Shown one piece after another: positions 57,059-64,000 of a stretch of 64,000 nt of DNA. A model generated the notes under the pieces. It saw only the letters and a program-made list of their open reading frames with translations. It did no database searches and was not told the origin of the DNA. The first letter of the stretch is position 1. Every line of letters begins with the position of its first letter. Both the position numbers and the translations under genes were made by a program. This DNA comes from Onishia taeanensis (GTDB taxonomy: Bacteria; Pseudomonadota; Gammaproteobacteria; Pseudomonadales; Halomonadaceae): the NCBI RefSeq assembly GCF_013349955.1, contig NZ_JABVXC010000006.1:62001-126000 (forward strand). The letters run 5' to 3'.

Positions 57059-57748
57059 ATGCGAGTACTGCTGGTCGAGGACGACCCCAGCCTGGCCTCG
57101 GGCATTCGCCTGGCGCTCAAGTCCGAACATTACACCGTCGATGTGCTGGGCGATGGCCGCTCGGCCCTGGCGACTCTCAACGATGGCGAACCCTTCGACG
57201 TGGTGATTCTCGACCTGGGGCTGCCCAAGCTCGACGGCATGAGCCTGCTCAAGCAGCTGCGCGGGCGCGACAACCCGGTGCCGGTATTGGTGCTGACCGC
57301 CCGGGACGGCATCGAGGATCGCATCAACGGGCTGGATGCCGGCGCCGACGACTATCTGATCAAGCCCTTCGAGGTCGCTGAGCTCAAGGCCCGCCTGCGC
57401 GCGCTGCTGCGGCGCAGCCACGGCCAGGTGAACAGTGCCATCGAGATTCACGGCATCCGTCTCGATGCCGCCGAACACCAGGTCAGTCACCAGGGAGCGC
57501 CGGTCAATCTTTCCCGACGCGAATTCACCCTGCTGCAGGAGTTCTTGAGCCATCCGGGCCGCGTCTTCACCCGCGATACCCTGGCCAGCCTGCTCTATGG
57601 CTGGGACGAGGATGTGGAGAGCAATGCCATCGAGGTCCACGTGCACCACCTGCGCCGCAAGCTGTTTCCGGGGCTGATTCGCACCGTGCGCGGCATCGGC
57701 TATGTGCTCGACAAACCGAATGACACCTCCGGTAACGGCGCCTCATGA
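57059..57748 (+). CDS. OmpR-family response regulator (QseB/PmrA-like)
   Basis: The 229-residue regulator has a receiver domain (LLVEDDPSLASGIRLAL; phospho-acceptor in VVILDLGLPKLDG) and a winged-helix DNA-binding domain (LSRREFTLLQEF; VHVHHLRRKL; GIGYVLDKP). It overlaps the kinase gene by 4 bp. Position 115 bp after the TPR gene suggests that it controls this cluster or shares its transcript. Confidence 0.95.
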   Translation: MRVLLVEDDPSLASGIRLALKSEHYTVDVLGDGRSALATLNDGEPFDVVILDLGLPKLDGMSLLKQLRGRDNPVPVLVLTARDGIEDRINGLDAGADDYLIKPFEVAELKARLRALLRRSHGQVNSAIEIHGIRLDAAEHQVSHQGAPVNLSRREFTLLQEFLSHPGRVFTRDTLASLLYGWDEDVESNAIEVHVHHLRRKLFPGLIRTVRGIGYVLDKPNDTSGNGAS

Positions 57749-59253
57749 CCTCGATTCGACGCCGCACTCTCGGCCTGGTGCTGTTGATGTTCGCGATCAG
57801 CATGCTGGTCATCGGCATCACCAGCTATCGGGATGCCACCCACGAGGTCGAGGAACTCTTCGATGCTCGCCTGGCGCAGAACGCCCGGCTGATTCAGGGG
57901 CTGATGCAGGCACCGCTGGTCCAGGAACAGCGCGCCGGCCTGCTCGAAAGCCTGGACCGGGCCCTGGCGCGCGCCGACAACGCCGACATGAACGTGGCTG
58001 GACACCGCTACGAGAGCAAGCTGGTGTTCCAGGTCTGGCAGCAGGACCAACTGCTGCTGCGCTCGGCGCGGGCCCCGCAATCCCCCCTGGAAGTCAATCG
58101 TGACGGCTATGGCAGCGCCAAACTCGGTAACTTCGAGTGGCGGATCTTCGCCCTCACCGCGCCCGACGACTCCACCTCACCGGGGCTTCGCGTCGTGGTG
58201 GCGGAACGTGAGGACGTGCGCGGCGAACTGGTGACCCTGATCGCCCTGCGTACCCTGATCCCCGACCTGGTTGGCCTGCCGATTCTGACGTTGCTGCTGT
58301 GGTGGGCGATCGGCTGGGGGCTGAAACCGCTATCGCGCATGGCGCAGCAGATCCGAGAGCGCGACCCACACAACCTGCAGCCGCTGATGCTGGCCCCTCT
58401 ACCGCAGGAGCTGGCCACCATTACCGGCGCGCTGAACCGGCTGCTCGATCAGATTCGCGGCCTGCGCACCCGCGAGAAGCGCTTTATCGCCGATGCCGCC
58501 CATGAGCTGCGCACGCCGCTTGCGGTGCTTGGCCTGCATGCCCAGAACGCTCGCGACACCACCCAGCCCAAGGACCGCCGGGAGTCGCTGGATCAGCTGC
58601 AGGCCGGCGTCGAGCGGGCGACCCGACTGGTCTCACAGCTGTTGACGTTGGCCAGGCTCGACCCCGACCAGGACGCCGACCACCCGCGCCAGCGGATTGA
58701 TCTGCTCAGCGAAACCCGCGAGGCCCTGGCCAAGCTCTCCCCGCTGGCTGGCGAAGCGTCGCTGGAACTTCAGCTCGACGCCGACGAGAGCCAGGACTGG
58801 CGACTCACCACCGAGCCTGGCTGCGTCGATACCCTGGTGCAGAACCTGGTCGGCAACGCCCTGCATCATGCCCCGGCGGGCTCGACGGTGCGCGTCGCGC
58901 TAAGCGTCGAGCCCAGCACCGCCTCGGCTGCCGAACCCGACGCTAGGCACCGCGCCACCCCGAAACCGGGGAACGGCACCGATAAAGGCATTGGCCGACG
59001 CCATGCCTCGCGGCACTTCACGCTGATCGTCGACGACCAAGGCCCCGGCATACCCGCCGCCGAGCGTCGCAAGGTCATCGAACGCTTCCATCGCGCCGGC
59101 CCAGGTGCGGGAGCGGGTCTGGGGCTTTCCATCGTCGATCGCCTGGTGCAGCGTCATGGCGGTGAACTGGCGCTGGAAAGCGCTCCCCAAGGCGGCCTGA
59201 GGGTCAGGGTCGTGTTGCCACAGGAGGCCATTCATCCCTTCCCGGAGAACTGA
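57745..59253 (+). CDS. Sensor histidine kinase (QseC-like)
   Basis: The 502-residue kinase has two membrane helices (LGLVLLMFAISMLVIGI and LIPDLVGLPILTLLLWWAIG) around a periplasmic sensor, HAMP, the His box FIADAAHELRTPLAVLG, N box NLVGNALHHAPAG, and GAGLGLSIVDRL. The ATPase domain has an inserted, low-complexity loop between the N and G1 boxes (about residues 385-420). It partners with the preceding regulator. Confidence 0.93.
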   Translation: MTSIRRRTLGLVLLMFAISMLVIGITSYRDATHEVEELFDARLAQNARLIQGLMQAPLVQEQRAGLLESLDRALARADNADMNVAGHRYESKLVFQVWQQDQLLLRSARAPQSPLEVNRDGYGSAKLGNFEWRIFALTAPDDSTSPGLRVVVAEREDVRGELVTLIALRTLIPDLVGLPILTLLLWWAIGWGLKPLSRMAQQIRERDPHNLQPLMLAPLPQELATITGALNRLLDQIRGLRTREKRFIADAAHELRTPLAVLGLHAQNARDTTQPKDRRESLDQLQAGVERATRLVSQLLTLARLDPDQDADHPRQRIDLLSETREALAKLSPLAGEASLELQLDADESQDWRLTTEPGCVDTLVQNLVGNALHHAPAGSTVRVALSVEPSTASAAEPDARHRATPKPGNGTDKGIGRRHASRHFTLIVDDQGPGIPAAERRKVIERFHRAGPGAGAGLGLSIVDRLVQRHGGELALESAPQGGLRVRVVLPQEAIHPFPEN

Positions 59254-59272
59254 TCGATACCTCCCGATAAGA

Positions 59273-59314
59273 GCGCAACGCCCCCGCCGTGTTCACATGA
59301 CGGGGGCGTTGCGC
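59273..59314. other. Perfect 14-bp inverted repeat between convergent genes
   Basis: GCGCAACGCCCCCG pairs with CGGGGGCGTTGCGC around a 14-nt loop. No T-run follows on either side; it may still end transcripts from the kinase gene or the carboxypeptidase gene. Confidence 0.6.
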
Positions 59315-59426
59315 GGAGAATAATCGTTTCATGCAGCGCCCTGAGAGCGAGCCAGTGACGATCTAAACGCGTTGGCTGGGCTATTAGCAGAGCTATCTTG
59401 CAGGGCTGCCTAGCTCGGTTAATGGA

Positions 59427-60530
59427 CTAGCGGGCCACGTCCTGGCTGGCATTACGCACCCCCCAGTCACTGCCGCCATCCCCCTGGGCATTACGTTCCA
59501 GCAGCGCCCGGATCGGATCGGCTGAGTTGGATGCCAGGCGAGCGGCAGGCTCGGCCTTCACCGCGGCTAGCAGCGCCGGCATGTTGGCCCGGCTCGGGTC
59601 GACGGCAAGGGGCGGCAGCGAGGCAATGGGGCCGGAAATGTCGGTATCCGCCAGCCAGTCCGTGCGCTCCTGCAGGCCCAGACGGGCGAAGCCGCGATCG
59701 AGCAGATCCGCCATGTGCTTATCCCGCGAGCGCGAGGTGAAGCCGCCCATCACCACAGCGATGAGGCGTCGATCGTCACGTACGGCCGAGGTCGCCACAT
59801 TGAAGCCCGAGGCCCGGATGAAACCCGTCTTGAGGCCATCGGCGCCGGGATAGTGGCTCAACAGCCGATTGTGGCCGCGCTGGCGCTTGCCGCGAAAGAC
59901 GAACTCGGTGCGCGAGAATTCGCCGTAGTATTCGGGGAAGTCCCGCATCAGGGCGACGGCCAGGGTGGCCATGTCCCGCGCGGTAGTCACCTGGGCGTCG
60001 TCAGGCAGTCCGGAGGCGTTGCGGAAATGCGTCGACTCCATTCCCATCCTGCGTGCTCGAACGGTCATGAGCTGGGCGAAGGCCGTTTCGCTGCCCCCCA
60101 GGGCCTCGGCCACTACCACGGCCACATCGTTGGCCGAGCGCACCACCAGGGCAGGAATGGCGTCGCCCACCCGGATACTATCACCGGCCCGCAGCCACAG
60201 CTTCGAGGCCGGCATCGAGGCCGCATGGGTGGAGACCGGCAGGGCATCATCGATATTCAGCCGCCCCTGCTCGATGGCCTCGAACAGCAGATAGAGGGTC
60301 ATCATCTTGGTCAACGAGGCCGGATAGCGACGGGCCTCGGCGTTTTCTGCATAAACCACTTCACCGCTCGCCGCGTCGGCGACGAGCCCCGCATAACGTG
60401 GATTGTCGGCCTGGGCAATGCCCCCTATCAGCATCAGCAACATGCCCATACCGACAGCCATCATGAGTGGTACCGTGGCACGCGCCGGCCGTGTCCGGGT
60501 GGCGGGTCGCCTTGTTGTTATATCCCGCAT
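59427..60530 (-). CDS. D-alanyl-D-alanine carboxypeptidase (PBP5/6 family)
   Basis: The 367-residue penicillin-binding protein has a membrane or signal segment (VPLMMAVGMGMLLMLIGGIA) and the three active-site motifs: SLTK, SAN and KTG (DGLKTGFIRASG). It trims the terminal D-Ala from peptidoglycan stems in the periplasm. I start at the ATG preceded by AGGGGA; 28 further upstream codons lack support. The usual C-terminal beta-domain of PBP5 is only partly visible and the tail is low in complexity. Confidence 0.9.
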   Translation of the reverse strand: MRDITTRRPATRTRPARATVPLMMAVGMGMLLMLIGGIAQADNPRYAGLVADAASGEVVYAENAEARRYPASLTKMMTLYLLFEAIEQGRLNIDDALPVSTHAASMPASKLWLRAGDSIRVGDAIPALVVRSANDVAVVVAEALGGSETAFAQLMTVRARRMGMESTHFRNASGLPDDAQVTTARDMATLAVALMRDFPEYYGEFSRTEFVFRGKRQRGHNRLLSHYPGADGLKTGFIRASGFNVATSAVRDDRRLIAVVMGGFTSRSRDKHMADLLDRGFARLGLQERTDWLADTDISGPIASLPPLAVDPSRANMPALLAAVKAEPAARLASNSADPIRALLERNAQGDGGSDWGVRNASQDVAR

Positions 60531-60698
60531 CGTCGTTTTCCCCTGAGTTCCCTGCCATTTCCAAGCTGTTATCGCTTCTTGTCTCAGTATGCCGATCGCA
60601 GTCGGCCTGTCCACTGTCGCGAGCCCCTTCTTGCCAGCTCATGGCAAGCATCGATAGCCATGAGCTATGAAAAGAATAACCTCAACTGTTTTTATAAA

Positions 60699-60713
60699 TG
60701 AGAATCACTCTCC
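60699..60713. promoter_or_regulatory. Weak Fur-box-like sequence
   Basis: TGAGAATCACTCTCC resembles the GAGAATCATTCTC form of Fur sites, but several bases differ. It lies 46 bp before the DUF2061 start and about 170 bp before the divergent carboxypeptidase gene. Confidence 0.35.
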
Positions 60714-60759
60714 TATATTAAGGCTAACGCTTACCAGAGCTCTTGACGGAGTCCCCGAC

Positions 60760-60960
60760 ATGATCAAGACCGCTACCTTCGCTATCGTCCATTTTTCCGT
60801 GGCCTTCACGGTGACTTACTTGCTGACCGGCAGCTGGGTACTGGGTGGCGTCATCGCCCTGACCGAACCTGCGGTTAACACCGTCGCCTATTTCTTTCAC
60901 GAGAAGGCCTGGGAATGGGTCAAGCGCCGGCAAGCCATCTCTGCGGGGCAATCCGCCTAG
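60760..60960 (+). CDS. DUF2061 small membrane protein
   Basis: The 66-residue protein fits DUF2061: two membrane helices (FAIVHFSVAFTVTYLLTGSW and a second over GGVIALTEPAVNTVAYFF), then HEKAWEWVKRR. Function is unknown. I start at MIKTATF because GGAG precedes it; 31 upstream codons are open without support. Confidence 0.85.
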   Translation: MIKTATFAIVHFSVAFTVTYLLTGSWVLGGVIALTEPAVNTVAYFFHEKAWEWVKRRQAISAGQSA

Positions 60961-61019
60961 CGCACCATGACCTCGCCTTTGTCTAACAATGGCGATGATC
61001 AGCCCGCTCTTACCCATAT

Positions 61020-61045
61020 AAAAACGACCGCCCGAAGGCGGTCGT
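61020..61045 (-). terminator. Chemoreceptor gene terminator
   Basis: ACGACCGCC-CGAA-GGCGGTCGT; read leftward it is followed by TTTTATATG. Confidence 0.8.
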
Positions 61046-61076
61046 TGGGTGATACCTGCAGCGAACAGCAACAGCG

Positions 61077-62816
61077 TTAGAACTCTTCCCACTCGGTCTC
61101 GCGTTGCTGAGCGTGATTACCGGCACTCGGCAGACGATGAGACGATGCCCGTGACTGGCCTGACTGGCCTGACTGGCTCGAGGCTGCCGGCAAGGCACGA
61201 TCCGACGTTTGACGAACAGCCTGCGGCGAGACCTCGCCAAGCTGGAAGGTCGACATCAGATCCATCAGCCGATGCGCGCGCTCCTTGAGATTGTTGGACG
61301 CCGTGGCACTCTCTTGAACCAGGGTAGCGTTCTGTTGGGTCACTTGGTCCATCTGGGTCACGGCTTCGCCGGCCTGCTGCACCCCATCACTCTGCTCGGC
61401 GGTGGCACTGCTGATTTCTTCCATCAGCTCGGTGACCCGCTTGACGGAGGCGACGATCTGCTCGGTGGTCTTGCCCGCCTGAGAGGCCAGCTCGGTGCCC
61501 TCAACGACACGCTCGCGGTTAGCGGTGATCAGCGTATTGATCTCCTTGGCGGCCGCCGCGGAACGGCTGGCCAGTTCGCGAACTTCCTGGGCGACCACGG
61601 CGAAACCTCGGCCATGCTCGCCGGCGCGTGCCGCCTCAACGGAGGCGTTGAGCGCCAGGATATTGGTCTGGAAGGCGATGCCATCGATCATCGAAATGAT
61701 ATCGGCCACTTCGTTGGAACTGCCGTCGATATCGCGCATGGTCTGCACCACCTTGGCAACGACTTCGCCGCCATCCTCGGCCACCTTCGAGGCGTTGGCC
61801 GCCTGCTTGCGCGCTTCCACGGCATTATCGGCGTTCTGCTGAACGGTGCTGCCAAGCTCCTCCATGGCCGAAGCGGTCTCGGCCAGAGAGCTGGCCTGCT
61901 GCTCGGTGCGTGCCGACAGCTCGTTGTTGCCTTCGGCGATCTGCTCGCTATTGGTGGCTACCGACTCGGCAGACTGACGCACCCCCAGTACGGTATTTTG
62001 CAGCCGTTCCGCCATTTCCATCTGGGATGCCATGATGCTGTGGCGATACTGCGGCTTGAGCGTCACCTTACGCGTTAGGTCGCCACGCCCCACGGCCTCT
62101 GCGAAGGCCTTGACCTTATAGGGTTCGGCGCCGAACTCACGCAGTAGCAGGCTGGTCAGCAGAGTGGCGACCAGGCCACCGATCACCAGGGCACCGAAGC
62201 ACAGCGCCAGCATGGTGATCTCGAAATTCTCGGCGATGTTACGAGCAAAGCCGGTCTCGGCCTCGTTGAGCTGCTCCTGTAGGTCAATGAAGGCGTTGAT
62301 CGTATTGAGCCAGGCGGTAAAGGCCGGGGCAGCCTGATCGAGCAGCACTCGTTCAGCGGCATCGGTATCACCGGCTTGGCGAAGCTCGATCACCTTATCG
62401 ATCAGCGGCATGGTCTTGGCTTCGATCGCCTGGATATCGGCCAGGCCACTACGCTCCTCGGCGGTGATGTCATCCCGCGAGGCGAAGAGCTCCTGCATCC
62501 CGGCGGCGGCCTCACGGTAGTTTCCTGCAAGGCGCCTGATATCGGCGATCACCGGTTCGAGCTTGGCATCGTCGTTGATCAGCGCCACGTCGCGCAGGGC
62601 GACGGAGCGGTCATGAACGCTGCCCCGGTAGTCGACCGCATACTGCTGTTTGACGCTGTTGACGTCGTTGATGACCTTCATGCTGTGGTCAATCATGTTG
62701 ACCTCACGCACCCCTTCAGCGGTCAGGATGACCATCAGCAAGAGGACGCTGGCAAAGCCGGCGGTCATACGGGCGCGAATCGTCGTTCCCCGCAGCCACG
62801 AAAATATGGTTTTCAC
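61077..62816 (-). CDS. Methyl-accepting chemotaxis protein
   Basis: The 579-residue receptor has a first membrane helix ([20 protein letters not shown]), a four-helix-bundle periplasmic sensor, a second helix ([19 protein letters not shown]), a HAMP region and the signalling hairpin with the tip [20 protein letters not shown]. It ends in EWEEF, a CheR/CheB tether like enteric NWETF. The start is GTG with AGGAA 8 nt upstream; 17 additional codons would be possible. The ligand is unknown. Confidence 0.95.
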   Translation of the reverse strand: MKTIFSWLRGTTIRARMTAGFASVLLLMVILTAEGVREVNMIDHSMKVINDVNSVKQQYAVDYRGSVHDRSVALRDVALINDDAKLEPVIADIRRLAGNYREAAAGMQELFASRDDITAEERSGLADIQAIEAKTMPLIDKVIELRQAGDTDAAERVLLDQAAPAFTAWLNTINAFIDLQEQLNEAETGFARNIAENFEITMLALCFGALVIGGLVATLLTSLLLREFGAEPYKVKAFAEAVGRGDLTRKVTLKPQYRHSIMASQMEMAERLQNTVLGVRQSAESVATNSEQIAEGNNELSARTEQQASSLAETASAMEELGSTVQQNADNAVEARKQAANASKVAEDGGEVVAKVVQTMRDIDGSSNEVADIISMIDGIAFQTNILALNASVEAARAGEHGRGFAVVAQEVRELASRSAAAAKEINTLITANRERVVEGTELASQAGKTTEQIVASVKRVTELMEEISSATAEQSDGVQQAGEAVTQMDQVTQQNATLVQESATASNNLKERAHRLMDLMSTFQLGEVSPQAVRQTSDRALPAASSQSGQSGQSRASSHRLPSAGNHAQQRETEWEEF

Positions 62817-63149
62817 AGTGCTGTTCCTATACTGGCGTGTCGAAGAAAGCGCATGCACCGTGGACAACCTTTTGCCCAGTCACAAGGCCAACATGTACAA
62901 ACATTAAATAATATAAAATCTTTGTACAATGATTTCCTTGCCATCAATTCCTTTGCGCACGATGCAATAACGGGCAACAAACAAACTATCGGCATAAGCG
63001 CCGCCGGCTTTAATCGCCATCGAGATTTGTTGCCGAAGGCCGCCGGCTTGCGAAGCCATCGCACCCCGGGCATGGGCTGCCGCCCTGCGTGGCAATATCG
63101 TATGCTTGGCCGCACGATCGACCGCATATGAGCTGGACTGGAGACGGGA
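62817..63149. other. Divergent promoter region, no gene recognised
   Basis: AT-rich DNA around 62880-62990 (TTAAATAATATAAAATC) likely holds the chemoreceptor promoter. The rest shows no supported coding frame. Confidence 0.5.
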
Positions 63150-63776
63150 ATGACCGAAAGGATGCGCGCCACGCAGCCCCTGACAACGCGAACGCTGACG
63201 GCGCTGAACGCGAGAACCCTGGCGCTGATCGCTCTAACGGTCGGGCTTTCGACGCCGGCCATGGCGCTGATGTACAACCAGCAAGATACCGAGACGGCAG
63301 GCCACTGGGCATCGATGACGCTGGTGCTCGGCGAGGAACGCACCTACCGGGCCAGCAACAGCTACGACATGCCGGGCACCGCCTTTTCCGTGGATTTCGC
63401 GCCGCCCGAATGCCGGCCGCGGCTGGAGCTGCGCGTCGACATGGGCGAAGTGGCAAGCCGCGACGAGACCGTCAGCGCCGACGCCGCCCTGCGCATCGAC
63501 CGCTTCACCGCTCACGCGGGGCCGGCAACGCTTGCCAAGGAGCGCGGCGATAACGGCGCCTACGTAAGCTTCACCAATGCCGCTCCCTATCGATTGCTGC
63601 ACGAACTGCACGTGGGCGACACCCTGCGCCTCCAGATCGAGAACGGCAGCGAGCCCTGGTACCTGAACTTTCAGCTACCGGGAGCGGCCATCGCCCTCGA
63701 CCGGGCGGCGCGGCAATGCCATGAGTCGGTTACGCCAGACGACGACGCCGAGCAACCGCCCAGCGCCTACTTTTGA
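63150..63776 (+). CDS. Secreted protein of unknown function
   Basis: The 208-residue protein has an N-terminal export signal (TLALIALTVGLSTPAMA) and a beta-rich remainder with a pair of Cys (PPECRPRL and RQCHES) that may form a disulfide. It ends in an acidic tail (PDDDAEQPPSAYF). I do not recognise a domain. GGAG lies close to the ATG. No neighbour suggests a pathway. Confidence 0.7.
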   Translation: MTERMRATQPLTTRTLTALNARTLALIALTVGLSTPAMALMYNQQDTETAGHWASMTLVLGEERTYRASNSYDMPGTAFSVDFAPPECRPRLELRVDMGEVASRDETVSADAALRIDRFTAHAGPATLAKERGDNGAYVSFTNAAPYRLLHELHVGDTLRLQIENGSEPWYLNFQLPGAAIALDRAARQCHESVTPDDDAEQPPSAYF

Positions 63777-63841
63777 ATGGGGATATGTGGGTGAATGGGG
63801 AATGAAGGGGAACGAGAGGAGCGCGGGCGGCGAGCCGCCGG

Positions 63842-64000
63842 CTAGTCGAGGATCACCAGACGGTTGGGCAGCTCATTGCGCAGGTGGGTAGCGGGCAACT
63901 CACGCTGGAGGTGCTTTCCGCATGACTCGATGCATTCCACGAACCCCTGTGCCGTCTGCCCCTGGCGGACGTGATGGGTGAAGTCGGCGACGATGTCCTG
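63842..64000 (-). CDS. TPM-domain protein (C-terminal part only)
   Basis: The last 52 codons are present; the gene enters from beyond the right edge. The reading includes DFTHHVRQGQTAQGFVECIE and ends NELPNRLVILD, matching the C-terminus of TPM-domain proteins of the COG3762 type. Family members are membrane-associated and of uncertain activity. Confidence 0.7.
   Translation of the reverse strand, partial: QDIVADFTHHVRQGQTAQGFVECIESCGKHLQRELPATHLRNELPNRLVILD

Overview
The window is GC-rich gammaproteobacterial chromosome, most likely from Halomonas or a close relative. The signs are the ntrC-ntrB-DUF4124-glnA-typA neighbourhood, many acidic proteins, a glycine-betaine binding protein and family-typical small proteins. 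This placement is by recognition of protein families and gene order; no database search was run.

Layout. 1-9.5 kb: nitrogen and housekeeping genes (partial dgt, ntrC, ntrB, a DUF4124 protein, glnA with a sigma-54/NtrC control region, a small glycosyltransferase-like gene, typA). 9.6-14.6 kb: a small unknown protein, a dienelactone-hydrolase-like enzyme, a dicarboxylate/amino-acid symporter, a Fur-box-flanked small gene, a secreted glycerophosphodiesterase and a DUF4202 gene. 14.7-34.4 kb: a type I-E CRISPR-Cas island. It has array 1 (46 intact repeats plus one decayed), a complete cas2-cas1-cas6e-cas5e-cas7e-cse2-cse1-cas3 set read leftward, a junction zone of broken znuC, znuB and foreign cas3 fragments, a DUF2335 gene pair, then array 2 (69 repeats) followed by decayed cas2 and cas3. 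34.6-37.7 kb: the functional zinc importer znuCBA behind a Zur-like box. 37.7-42.3 kb: an ABC ATPase / FtsX-like permease / CrtC-like lipocalin operon. 42.5-49.1 kb: a small unknown protein, a ProX-like protein, gloA, a GMC oxidoreductase with its subunit 3, a ribbon-helix-helix protein, an NlpC/P60 lipoprotein and a peroxiredoxin. 49.2-52.3 kb: a sulfonate/nitrate-type ABC importer and a DsrE-like protein. 52.4-59.3 kb: a tightly overlapped cluster (thermostable-hemolysin family, AMP-forming ligase, heme-oxygenase-like diiron protein, SDR) followed by a TPR protein and a two-component system. 59.4-64 kb: a D,D-carboxypeptidase, DUF2061 membrane protein, chemoreceptor, secreted unknown protein and the end of a TPM-domain gene.

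The most informative region is the CRISPR island. The block leader-cas2-...-cas3-Zur box-micropeptide-znuC-znuB occurs twice. In the left copy cas is intact and znuCB is broken; in the right copy cas is collapsed and znuCB is intact. So one cas operon now serves two arrays (114 spacers together), both with nearly identical palindrome-rich leaders. A micropeptide gene before znuC exists in both copies and differs by nine substitutions, all synonymous. A 37-codon basic ORF with a strong ribosome-binding site lies between cas3 and cse1. A fragment of a different cas3 next to two decayed repeats exactly 61 bp apart marks a second, lost I-E locus. The hemolysin-family/ligase/diiron/SDR cluster is a second candidate for an uncharacterised system.
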